Source of the DNA: Sphingobacteriaceae bacterium
GTDB lineage: Bacteria > Bacteroidota > Bacteroidia > Sphingobacteriales > Sphingobacteriaceae
Direction of reading: 5' to 3'
DNA: 8,028 nucleotides
NCBI GenBank assembly: GCA_025450155.1
Contig: JANWIB010000131.1
Location: 1 to 8,028 of the forward strand
Under the pieces are notes generated by a model. It saw only the letters and a list, made by a program, of their open reading frames with translations. It made no database searches and was not told the origin of the DNA. Positions within the stretch are counted from its first letter, which is position 1. Every line of letters begins with the position of its first letter. The position numbers and the translations under genes were made by a program. Below are positions 1 through 6,356 of the stretch, one piece after another.

Positions 1-647
1 AAGTCGAAGCAAATGAACGGATCGTATATACGATTGACGATGGCCGAAAAGTTAAAATCAACTTTATGGGCAATGATAACAAAACCAACATAGTTGAAAC
101 CTTTGAAGCGGAAAGCACTCATCCTGTTGAAATGCAGCGTAGTGGATGGCAAGCCATTTTGAACAACTTTAAAAAATATGCTGAGTCACAAGGCAATGTC
201 GAAAAACTTTGTTTTGAAATAAACATCAATGCCAGTGCCGAAAAAGTATATACGTGTATGCTGGATGAAAAGCATTATGCGGAATGGACTTCAGCATTTA
301 ATCCAACCTCGTATTTTAAAGGTTCATGGGAAAAAGGCTCTAAAATCCTTTTTTTAGGTACAGACAAAGACGGGAGCATGGGCGGTATGGTAAGCAGGAT
401 TAAAGAAAACATCCCTTACAAATTTATTTCTATTGAGCATCTCGGTATTGTTAAAAATGGTGAAGAAATAACAAGCGGTTCTGAAGTTGAAGAATGGGCA
501 GGAGCATTGGAAAACTATACGTTTACTGAAAACAAGGACAAAACCTTACTTTTAGTTGAGATAGATTCTAATCAGGAATTTAAATCTTACTTTATGGAGA
601 CATGGCCAAAAGCACTGAATAAGCTAAAGGCGATTTGTGAAGCATAA
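1..647 (+). CDS. Tandem SRPBCC (AHSA1-type) domain protein, 5' end missing
   Basis: The reading frame is open to the left edge (first full codon at position 3) and ends with TAA at 645-647, so the ATG at 66 is internal and the true start lies outside the window. The first ~60 visible residues read like the end of an AHSA1 domain: a strand ending GRKVKINF, then TNIVETFEAES and the closing helix QRSGWQAILNNFKKYAES. A second, complete SRPBCC-like domain of about 145 residues follows (KLCFEININASAEKVYTCML, HYAEWTSAFNP, a middle part rich in strands, and a C-terminal helix MWETWPKAL-like, actually METWPKALNKLKAI). SRPBCC folds make a deep cavity for hydrophobic ligands; AHSA1 members can also act as Hsp90 co-chaperones. 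The ligand cannot be told from sequence. It probably acts in the cytoplasm. The family call is firm; the specific role is unknown. Confidence 0.8.
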   Translation, partial: VEANERIVYTIDDGRKVKINFMGNDNKTNIVETFEAESTHPVEMQRSGWQAILNNFKKYAESQGNVEKLCFEININASAEKVYTCMLDEKHYAEWTSAFNPTSYFKGSWEKGSKILFLGTDKDGSMGGMVSRIKENIPYKFISIEHLGIVKNGEEITSGSEVEEWAGALENYTFTENKDKTLLLVEIDSNQEFKSYFMETWPKALNKLKAICEA

Positions 648-704
648 ACAGTAAGAGCTGTTTGTCTGGAAGAAGAGTAATAAGTTATAACAGAAAAACG
701 GGTT

Positions 705-1196
705 CTAATTTCTCATATTGATGTATTGAAGCGGTTGCCCGAAATCTTCGGTACGGCATACCGAGATCACTGCCTGCAGATCATCAATCTTTTTTCCCTG
801 CACCCGTACCTGGTCATCCATAATAGAGGCTTGTACTTTTAAGCCGCTGTCTTTTATCTTTTTAACAATTTTCTTAGCTGTTTCCTTGTCAATGCCTTCC
901 CGTACCTTAATCTCTTTCCGAATCATATTGCCCGAAGCGTACTGCTCTTTGCCCATATCCAAACTTTTTGGATCGAGATGCTGTTTTACCATACGAGAAA
1001 TAATTGAATCTTGAATAGCTTTGAGGCGCATATCATTTTCTGTTACTATCGTAATCTCATTGGTTTTTTTATCGAGATCTACGGTGCTTTTAGAGTCATG
1101 AAAATCGTAACGATTCAAAATTTCTTTTTTCGCGTTATTTATTGCATTGTCTAAAGTTTGTCCGTCAATTTTGCTGACAATATCAAATGATGGCAT
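705..1196 (-). CDS. yajQ: YajQ-family nucleotide-binding protein (UPF0234/DUF520)
   Basis: This 163-residue protein has the same length as E. coli YajQ. It begins MPSFDIVS and carries the family signatures NRYDF (residues 29-33), a basic centre (MIRKEIKVREGIDKETAKKI), the strand QVRVQGKKIDDLQAVI and the C-terminal DFGQPLQYINMR. The family has two ferredoxin-like domains and binds nucleotides or nucleic acids; a Xanthomonas homologue is a cyclic-di-GMP effector. Whether this one binds c-di-GMP cannot be read from sequence. The start is the ATG at 1194-1196, supported by the conserved N-terminus; the stop is TAG. It is transcribed away from the lysine-rich gene at 1271 and toward the SRPBCC gene, so it appears monocistronic. 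It is probably a soluble cytoplasmic protein. Confidence 0.93.
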   Translation of the reverse strand: MPSFDIVSKIDGQTLDNAINNAKKEILNRYDFHDSKSTVDLDKKTNEITIVTENDMRLKAIQDSIISRMVKQHLDPKSLDMGKEQYASGNMIRKEIKVREGIDKETAKKIVKKIKDSGLKVQASIMDDQVRVQGKKIDDLQAVISVCRTEDFGQPLQYINMRN

Positions 1197-1270
1197 AATT
1201 TGGGTATTTTTATGGTTGAAAAATATATCGGTATATTTAAATATTAAAATTAATTCTTAAGCCTATTAAC
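1197..1270. promoter_or_regulatory. Divergent AT-rich promoter region, yajQ / lysine-rich gene
   Basis: This 74-nt, very AT-rich spacer lies between two divergent starts, so it must contain both promoters unless one starts inside the other gene. On the + strand TATATTTA (1232-1239) is one base off the Bacteroidota -7 consensus TAnnTTTG, with a T-run (1207-1211) 20 nt upstream in place of the -33 TTTG. On the - strand TATATTTT (1227-1220) is also one base off. Both matches are weak in DNA this AT-rich. No Shine-Dalgarno sequence is seen before either ATG. Confidence 0.35.
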
Positions 1271-1795
1271 ATGAAGAAAAATAAAACAAAATCATCTGAA
1301 AAATCAGCTCAGAAAGGTGCAAAAAAAACATCCCGTAAAGAGTTGGAATTAAATCTAAGCGATAAATTTAAGGAAATTATCCACAGCCTGGGTCACGAAG
1401 CGGCACTTGTTGCAAAGGATATAGAAAAAGTAGGCAAGCTACTTTCAAAAAAACTTTTCGATAAAAAAACAAAAACATCTGCTAAGGTGAAGGCTTCTTC
1501 AGGGGCAAAAAAAACGAGTTCTAAAGCAAAATCTACAAAAGCAGCAGCTAAAACAGTATTAAAACCAGTGAAAACGAGTACTAAAAAAGCTGCAGGCAAA
1601 GTTGCAAATAAAGCTGTTGGGGTAGTTGCCAAGGCAACTACCGTAGCTTCCCTCTCGGGTAAAAAAGCGATTGAAAATTCAGCAAATAAAATTGCCAAGA
1701 AACCAACAAATGGAGCAAAAAAAGTTGCACCAGCTAAATCTTCCACAAATAAGACAAACAAGAAGAGTGCGATTACAAGAGCAAAAACAAAGTAA
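1271..1795 (+). CDS. Lysine-rich, histone-tail-like basic protein (hypothetical)
   Basis: This 174-residue protein is strongly basic: I count about 47 lysines (27%), with Ala, Ser and Thr making most of the rest. It has three parts: a basic N-terminal tail (1-23); a probable helical core (about 24-63, KELELNLSDKFKEIIHSLGH and then AALVAKDIEKVGKLLSKKL), which holds most of the acidic and bulky residues; and a long low-complexity tail (64-174) of AKK, TKK and SSKAK-like units that resembles histone H1 tails. There are no cysteines, signal peptide or membrane segments. The composition suggests binding to DNA, RNA or another polyanion, perhaps in the nucleoid. I do not recognise the core as a named family, and it does not look like the Hc1-type histone-like proteins. 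It lies 85 nt upstream of ppk1 on the same strand and diverges from yajQ. That it is a real gene is likely, given the ordered core and the ATG right after a promoter-like spacer. Confidence 0.8.
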   Translation: MKKNKTKSSEKSAQKGAKKTSRKELELNLSDKFKEIIHSLGHEAALVAKDIEKVGKLLSKKLFDKKTKTSAKVKASSGAKKTSSKAKSTKAAAKTVLKPVKTSTKKAAGKVANKAVGVVAKATTVASLSGKKAIENSANKIAKKPTNGAKKVAPAKSSTNKTNKKSAITRAKTK

Positions 1796-1841
1796 ATTTG
1801 CAGGGAATTAATATTAAGTTAACAATTTAATACTGAGTTTT

Positions 1842-1868
1842 GTAATCCCGGCTTACAGTCGGGATTGC
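1842..1868 (+). terminator. Hairpin between the lysine-rich gene and ppk1
   Basis: AATCCCG (1844-1850) and CGGGATT (1860-1866) form a perfect 7-bp stem around a 9-nt loop. A T·G pair and a G-C pair extend it to 1842-1868. On the + strand it is followed by CTTATTAATA, which is T-rich but lacks a clean T-run. It ends only 12 nt before the ppk1 ATG. It could therefore be a weak terminator for the upstream gene, or a leader hairpin affecting ppk1 translation. The structure is seen; its function is inferred. Confidence 0.45.
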
Positions 1869-1880
1869 TTATTAATACGG

Positions 1881-3932
1881 ATGTCAAAAGCCAGGATACC
1901 ACTTACAAACAGAGAGATCAGTTGGTTGTATTTTAACGATAGGGTGTTGCAGGAGGCAGCTGATAAGACGGTTCCTTTGATAGAACGTCTTCGTTTTCTG
2001 GCAATTTTTTCTTCTAATCTTGATGAATTTTATCGTATTCGGGTTGCTACATTGAACCGGCTTGCCAAGGTGAATATCAAGGCAAAGGAGCTATTTGGTT
2101 ATAATCCCAAAAAGATTCTGAAAGAAATAAAAAATATCGTTGTTAAACAGGAGCAAAAGTTTGATCTTTTATTTGAGGATGATATTATTCAGGAACTTGC
2201 CCGAGAAAAAATCTTTATACTAAACGAAACACAACTCAATGTTGCCCGTGGTAAATTTGTGAGGAATTATTTTCTGGACAAAATCCTTTCTACATTAGTT
2301 CCTCTTATGCTCGAAGACGATAAGCGTTTTCCGGAATTAAAAGATCGGTCTGTTTATTTCTTTGTAAAATTGAGCAGTCAAAAAAAGGATAAAGTACGAT
2401 ACAGTCTTATTGAAATACCGGCAGACCTTAACCGCTTTTTGGTTCTACCGGAAACTCATAACCTGAAATTTATTATTCTACTGGATGATATTATTCGATA
2501 TTGTTTGGAGGATATTTATTTCATTTTTGAACACGATATCATTGAAGCTTATTCCATTCAGTTAACCCGGGACGCGGAACTTCATATAGATAGAGAAGTA
2601 AGCGGAAAATTTATTGATATGCTTACCAAAAGCCTGCAAAAACGAAAGAAGGGGAAACCGATGCGTTTATTATACGATAATGATATGCCCCCGGATATGT
2701 TAGATTTTTTGGTTGCAAAGTTTGATCTCCATACGGATGGACTGATACCGGGAAACCGATATCATAATTTTAAAGATTTTATTGACTTTCCTAATGTTGG
2801 CCGGCCAGAGCTGGAATATCCTAAAGAACCTGCTTTAACTGTGCCCGGACTCGATTTAAGTAAAAGCATTTTTAACCAGATTGCCGAAAAAGATTTTTTA
2901 ATCCATCTTCCATACCAATCGTTCGATTACATTATTCATTTCCTCCGCGAAGCGGCAATTGATCCTAAAGTAATTGAAATTAGTATTACCTTATATCGGT
3001 TGGCCGAAAACTCCAGAGTAATTAATACCCTGATTAATGCCGTACGAAATGGTAAGCAGGTCAGTTGCCTGCTCGAGCTTCAAGCCCGGTTTGATGAACA
3101 GGCAAATATTTACTGGACAAGGCGTTTGGAAGAAGAAGGTGTACATGTAAACTATGGTATTTTAGACTATAAGGTGCACTCAAAAGTATGTTTGGTGTCG
3201 CGGAAAGAAAAAGGAAAAATCGTGTATTATGCTAACCTGGCTACCGGAAATTATAATGAGAAGACCGCTAACCTCTATTCTGATTACAGCTTATTTACTA
3301 CGCATGCCCAACTAACACAAGAACTGCAAAAGCTATTTGAAAGTTTACAAAAGAAAGTGTTTTATCGTGACTATCAATATTTAATAGTCTCTCCTCTAGA
3401 AAGTCGTAAAAAGGTTAACGTTTTAATTGATGAAGAAATCGATAATGCCCGTTCCGGTAAAATTGCTTATATGATATTGAAAATGAACAGCCTTGCCGAT
3501 GAAGATATTATAGCTAAACTATACGAAGCAAATAATGCAGGCGTAAAAATTCAATTGATTATAAGGGGGATGTGTTGTTTGGTGCCTGGAGTTCAAGGTT
3601 ACAGTGAAAATATTGAAGTAATCAGTATTATAGATAAATACCTCGAACATTCGCGGGTATGGATTTTTGCCAACGGGGGAGAGGAAAAGATATACCTTTC
3701 ATCTGCCGATATGATGACAAGGAATTTAGATCATCGCGTAGAAGTGAGCTTTCCAATTCTTGATAAAAATTTGCGTAAAGAAATACGGGATATCATCAAC
3801 ATTCAATTAAAAGATAATACCAAGGCCCGGCAAATTAATCGGTATAATGACAGTCCATACCGAAAAACCCGGAGTAAAATTGCTCACCGGGCTCAAACGG
3901 AGATATACACTTATCTGAAATATAAAAAATAA
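1881..3932 (+). CDS. ppk1: Polyphosphate kinase 1
   Basis: Ppk1 reversibly transfers the gamma-phosphate of ATP to polyphosphate. At 683 residues it is close to E. coli Ppk (688). The N-terminal domain opens with the typical NREISWLYFNDRVLQEA and has FSSNLDEFYRIRV, with the likely ATP-contacting Asn46. The middle domain follows, then the two C-terminal phospholipase-D-like catalytic domains. The autophosphorylated histidine is His433 in YKVHSKVCLVSRKEKG (E. coli His435), followed by ATGNYNEKTANLYSDYSLF. The second conserved histidine is His590 in LEHSRVW (E. coli His592), and LDHRVEVSFPI lies further on. All key residues are present, so it should be active. The ATG at 1881 matches the conserved N-terminus. 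Its stop is 4 nt before the Ppx/GppA start, so the two are very probably co-transcribed. It is expected at the inner face of the cytoplasmic membrane or in the cytosol. Confidence 0.97.
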   Translation: MSKARIPLTNREISWLYFNDRVLQEAADKTVPLIERLRFLAIFSSNLDEFYRIRVATLNRLAKVNIKAKELFGYNPKKILKEIKNIVVKQEQKFDLLFEDDIIQELAREKIFILNETQLNVARGKFVRNYFLDKILSTLVPLMLEDDKRFPELKDRSVYFFVKLSSQKKDKVRYSLIEIPADLNRFLVLPETHNLKFIILLDDIIRYCLEDIYFIFEHDIIEAYSIQLTRDAELHIDREVSGKFIDMLTKSLQKRKKGKPMRLLYDNDMPPDMLDFLVAKFDLHTDGLIPGNRYHNFKDFIDFPNVGRPELEYPKEPALTVPGLDLSKSIFNQIAEKDFLIHLPYQSFDYIIHFLREAAIDPKVIEISITLYRLAENSRVINTLINAVRNGKQVSCLLELQARFDEQANIYWTRRLEEEGVHVNYGILDYKVHSKVCLVSRKEKGKIVYYANLATGNYNEKTANLYSDYSLFTTHAQLTQELQKLFESLQKKVFYRDYQYLIVSPLESRKKVNVLIDEEIDNARSGKIAYMILKMNSLADEDIIAKLYEANNAGVKIQLIIRGMCCLVPGVQGYSENIEVISIIDKYLEHSRVWIFANGGEEKIYLSSADMMTRNLDHRVEVSFPILDKNLRKEIRDIINIQLKDNTKARQINRYNDSPYRKTRSKIAHRAQTEIYTYLKYKK

Positions 3933-3936
3933 AGAT

Positions 3937-4812
3937 TTGAGATACGCTGCAATAGATATAGGATCAAACGCCGTTCGGTTATTAATAGCCGACATTATTG
4001 AAAATGAAACCAAATTATCATTCAAAAAAAACACCTTATTGCGGGTACCATTGCGTTTGGGTGATGACGCTTTTTTGGATAAAAAAATATCCGAGAAAAA
4101 AGCAACCGATCTAACCAAAACCATGTTGGCTTTCCGCAATTTAATGGATGTGTATAAGGTAAGCGATTATATGGCCTGCGCCACTTCGGCCATGCGTGAA
4201 GCTCGTAATGGGCATAAAGTGGTAGAGAGAATAAAGCAGTTAGCCGATATAGATATAACCATTGTTGAAGGTAAAACCGAGGCCAGTATTATTTATGCCA
4301 ACAAGATGGATAAGGTGATAGACCGTAAACAAAACTACCTTTACATAGATGTTGGCGGAGGAAGTACAGAGCTTTCTATATTCTCTGACGGAAAGCCAGT
4401 TGCATCGCGTTCGTTTAACATTGGTACCATTCGTATGTTAGATAATGTAGATCAGGAGGAAACCTGGCAGCAAATGAAAGACTGGATTAAACAATATGTC
4501 AAAAAATATAAAAACCTTGTAGGAATTGGTACCGGAGGAAATATCAATAAGCTGTTTAGGATGTCGGCCGAAAAAGAAGAAAAACCATTAAGTTTTACTA
4601 AACTGAAAGAACTGTATAATCATTTAAATACTTATTCTTTAAAAGATCGAATTAATGTATTGGGCTTGAATCAGGATAGAGCCGATGTAATTATACCCGC
4701 CGCCGAAATCTATCTCATGGTGATGAAATGGGCTTCGGCTAAGAAAATTTATGTACCCCGGTTGGGCATGGTTGACGGTATTATACAGGTGTTGATTGAA
4801 AAAAATACCTAA
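3937..4812 (+). CDS. Ppx/GppA-family phosphatase (probable exopolyphosphatase)
   Basis: This 291-residue protein is of the short Ppx/GppA type (one ASKHA phosphatase core, without the HD-like C-terminal domain of E. coli Ppx). Motifs in order: AIDIGSNAVRLL at the N-terminus (first phosphate loop), VEGKTEASII (residues 110-119, catalytic Glu115), IDVGGGSTEL (137-146, second phosphate loop) and GTGGNINKL (198-206). The family removes terminal phosphate from polyphosphate, or hydrolyses pppGpp to ppGpp; these activities cannot be separated here. Lying 4 nt after ppk1 favours exopolyphosphatase. The start is TTG at 3937-3939, chosen because the first codons give RYAAIDIGSN and no ATG lies nearby. 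It would act in the cytoplasm and oppose Ppk1. Confidence 0.93.
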   Translation: MRYAAIDIGSNAVRLLIADIIENETKLSFKKNTLLRVPLRLGDDAFLDKKISEKKATDLTKTMLAFRNLMDVYKVSDYMACATSAMREARNGHKVVERIKQLADIDITIVEGKTEASIIYANKMDKVIDRKQNYLYIDVGGGSTELSIFSDGKPVASRSFNIGTIRMLDNVDQEETWQQMKDWIKQYVKKYKNLVGIGTGGNINKLFRMSAEKEEKPLSFTKLKELYNHLNTYSLKDRINVLGLNQDRADVIIPAAEIYLMVMKWASAKKIYVPRLGMVDGIIQVLIEKNT

Positions 4813-4866
4813 AACGCTGTTTAATCTCTTGTTATTATTAACCAAAAACTGTCCTCGAATTAGTTA

Positions 4867-4918
4867 ACTTCTACAGTAATGACAAAAAGGTGGTTTCTGT
4901 TCTCGGAGTGTAGAAAGT
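4867..4918 (+). other. Imperfect hairpin upstream of the structured element
   Basis: ACTTCTACA (4867-4875) pairs with TGTAGAAAGT (4909-4918), giving 9 bp with one bulged A. Inside it, ACAAAAA (4882-4888) pairs with TTTCTGT (4894-4900) with one A·C mismatch and a 5-nt loop. Two nested helices within 52 nt suggest a structured transcript or repeat arm; it could be the 5' part of the element that begins at 4931. Found by eye, without an energy calculation. Confidence 0.3.
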
Positions 4919-4930
4919 ACCTGCTTGTAT

Positions 4931-5048
4931 GCGTTAGGGATTGAAGTGGAAAGCCCGGAATGTTTAAATGGCTTGGGGTGCGGAGTGGACGTATTTAAAT
5001 ATGAGGACTTGTAACGGAAAGCCCGACCCGCAGGGAAACGCCTTTTTT
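4931..5048 (+). ncRNA. Candidate structured RNA or interspersed repeat element
   Basis: This G-rich stretch lies between the convergent ppx-like and ZIP genes. Its ends pair: GCGTT (4931-4935) with AACGC (5037-5041). GGAAAGCCCG occurs twice (4948-4957 and 5016-5025). Between the copies, 4960-4970 pairs with 4992-5002 in an 11-bp helix (core TTTAAAT/ATTTAAA, two G·U pairs) with a 21-nt loop. CCC-GCA-GGG (5027-5035) makes a small hairpin next to the closing stem, and six T follow (5043-5048), as in an intrinsic terminator read on the + strand. From memory, similar intergenic modules (GCGTTAGGGATTGAAG..., GGAAAGCCCG) recur in many Bacteroidota genomes, but I cannot name an Rfam family. It may be a small RNA, a repeat, or a terminator for ppk1-ppx. 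Apart from the hairpin at 4867-4918, I see nothing else in the 4813-5079 gap. Confidence 0.45.
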
Positions 5049-5079
5049 GAGATCAATATGAACCGGGCAGGGGGGGCAA

Positions 5080-5793
5080 TTAGTGCAGAAAGAAGTTAAA
5101 AAGCGCTATTCCTATTCCGCCTAATACCGCAACGAGTTTTTTCATGTTGTACCGGTGGTCTACGCTTGATTCAAACAGAATTGTAGTGGAAATATGAAGG
5201 AAAATGCCAATTACAATTCCCATAATCCGGTCGAAATAACGGTCTATACTTCCAATAGACCCTTTGCTTATTCCTTCGCTGAATAAATAACCGAGAGGAG
5301 ACATCAGGGCAAAAACAATCAATAAAATAAGGATGCTGTTTTTGCCAACTTGGTTTTGCATTAAAACGCTTCCTAATGCAAAAGCAGCCGGAATGTGATG
5401 TAAGCCGATACCAAAAACAAGTTGATGTTGCGGGCCTTTGGCTAAGGGCATGCCTTCTAAAAAAGCATGCAAACATAAGCTGATCATGATGCCTATGGGG
5501 AAAGCATGATTGCCATGGGTAGGTTGGTGTATGTGTCCGTGTTCAATTCCTTCAGAAAATTGTTCTAAAAGGATCTGAAATAAAAATCCCCCTAAAATAA
5601 ATACACCAATGCTATGATCGGCAGTATGGTATACTTCCGGGATGAGGTGTAAAATGGTAATGGCAAACAAGTAAGCCCCGCTAAAAGAGAGAATGAGCTT
5701 TAGGTGTTGCTTGTTATCGCTTTTAAATAAGAAGACCGATAACCCACCGAGTAAACAGCTTGTAAATAGTGCGATTAAGATCCAGAGCTCCAT
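5080..5793 (-). CDS. ZIP-family metal transporter
   Basis: This 237-residue protein has eight likely membrane segments (about 3-23, 32-50, 62-78, 97-117, 124-145, 153-172, 187-207 and 217-235). ZIP proteins bring Zn2+ or other divalent metals into the cytoplasm. A His-rich loop between segments 3 and 4 (EGIEHGHIHQPTHGNH, residues 81-96) fits metal handling. Segment 4 has CLHAFLEGMPLA (His109, Glu113) and segment 5 has GLHHIPAAFALG (His132, His133, Pro135). Compared with the binuclear site of BbZIP, the second-metal Asn in segment 4 is Ala110 and the bridging Glu in segment 5 is Ala136, so probably only the first metal site remains. The ATG at 5791-5793 starts inside the PAP2 gene, a 19-nt overlap, so it is likely the last gene of a three-gene operon. 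Metal specificity is not known. Confidence 0.88.
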   Translation of the reverse strand: MELWILIALFTSCLLGGLSVFLFKSDNKQHLKLILSFSGAYLFAITILHLIPEVYHTADHSIGVFILGGFLFQILLEQFSEGIEHGHIHQPTHGNHAFPIGIMISLCLHAFLEGMPLAKGPQHQLVFGIGLHHIPAAFALGSVLMQNQVGKNSILILLIVFALMSPLGYLFSEGISKGSIGSIDRYFDRIMGIVIGIFLHISTTILFESSVDHRYNMKKLVAVLGGIGIALFNFFLH

Positions 5794-6356
5794 TTTTTAC
5801 TAAAGTAAAGTGTCCGAAAAAGGATTCCTGTTACATAGCCAATCATGCAGCCTAAAAGACTACCTGCAATAACATCTAACGGATAGTGCACACCTACATA
5901 TACCTGAGCAAAGGAAATGCTCAATCCCCATAATAACCCTAATGGAATAATCCATTTCCATCGTTTATGAAAAATAACAATCAGGAACACACCTAATGCA
6001 AAATGATTAGCAGCATGTGAAGATGGGAAGCTGAATCCCGAACCGCAATTAACCAACATATTAACCTGCGCTTTTAATGCGGGGTTGTTGCAGGGGCGCA
6101 GCCTTTCAAATAAGTGTTTAAATACTCCAGATGTGGTATAATCCGTTAAGGCAAATGTTGCCAGGAAAAATAAAACAAGCAGCCAACCCTGCCGTTTGTA
6201 ATTACGGGTAAAAAATACCACTAAGAAGAGGTACAGGGGCGACCAGAAATAGCGGTTTCTTAAAAGTGGCATCAGCCAGTCGAAAAAAGGATTAGACAGG
6301 TCCTTGTTTATAGCAAGAAAAATATCCTGATCAAGTTGTAATAGCGAATCAAGCAT
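5775..6356 (-). CDS. PAP2-family membrane phosphatase
   Basis: This 193-residue integral membrane protein belongs to the type 2 phosphatidic acid phosphatase superfamily, which dephosphorylates lipid phosphates such as undecaprenyl pyrophosphate, phosphatidate or lipid A. The three motifs are KHLFERLRP (K80 to R87-P88), FPSSHAANH (P111-H114) and AQVYVGVHYPLD (catalytic-type His157 and Asp161). In motif 3 the usual Ser-Arg is Ala-Gln (150-151), so one phosphate-binding Arg is absent. Several hydrophobic segments surround the motifs. I chose the ATG at 6354-6356: it gives MLDSLLQLDQDIFLAIN, the usual family N-terminus, and overlaps the methyltransferase stop by 8 nt. An ATG at 6401 or TTG at 6404 would add 15-16 residues read from within the methyltransferase gene. 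The 3' end overlaps the ZIP gene by 19 nt. The substrate is unknown. Confidence 0.88.
   Translation of the reverse strand: MLDSLLQLDQDIFLAINKDLSNPFFDWLMPLLRNRYFWSPLYLFLVVFFTRNYKRQGWLLVLFFLATFALTDYTTSGVFKHLFERLRPCNNPALKAQVNMLVNCGSGFSFPSSHAANHFALGVFLIVIFHKRWKWIIPLGLLWGLSISFAQVYVGVHYPLDVIAGSLLGCMIGYVTGILFRTLYFSKKWSSGS

Noticed and set aside
646..663. AAACAG/CTGTTT 6-bp hairpin after the SRPBCC gene
   Set aside because: The stem is short and AT-rich with no T-run after it; it overlaps the stop codon and is not convincing as a terminator.
1393..1761. Open frame on the - strand opposite the lysine-rich gene
   Set aside because: It is the antisense of AAA/GCA-rich codons, which gives a hydrophobic Phe/Ala-rich translation with no family features.
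1793..1800. TAAATTTG, an exact -7 match upstream of ppk1
   Set aside because: It overlaps the previous stop codon and has no TTG 19-21 nt upstream; such matches are common by chance in AT-rich DNA.
3807..4139. Open frame on the - strand across the ppk1-ppx junction
   Set aside because: It is antisense to two well-supported genes and its translation matches nothing I recognise.
4639..4845. Open frame on the - strand opposite the end of the ppx-like gene
   Set aside because: It is short, antisense to a conserved gene and has no recognisable motif.
4879..4944. 21-codon ORF (MTKRWFLFSECRKYLLVCVRD) in the convergent gap
   Set aside because: It is very short, has no promoter or ribosome site, and coincides with a hairpin; chance is the simpler explanation.
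5070..5076. Run of seven G near the ZIP stop codon
   Set aside because: It is a single homopolymer outside any coding frame; there is no repeat pattern to suggest phase variation or a quadruplex.
5171..5476. Alternative frame within the ZIP gene on the same strand
   Set aside because: It is Cys/Arg-rich with no domain; the ZIP frame has eight membrane segments and family motifs.
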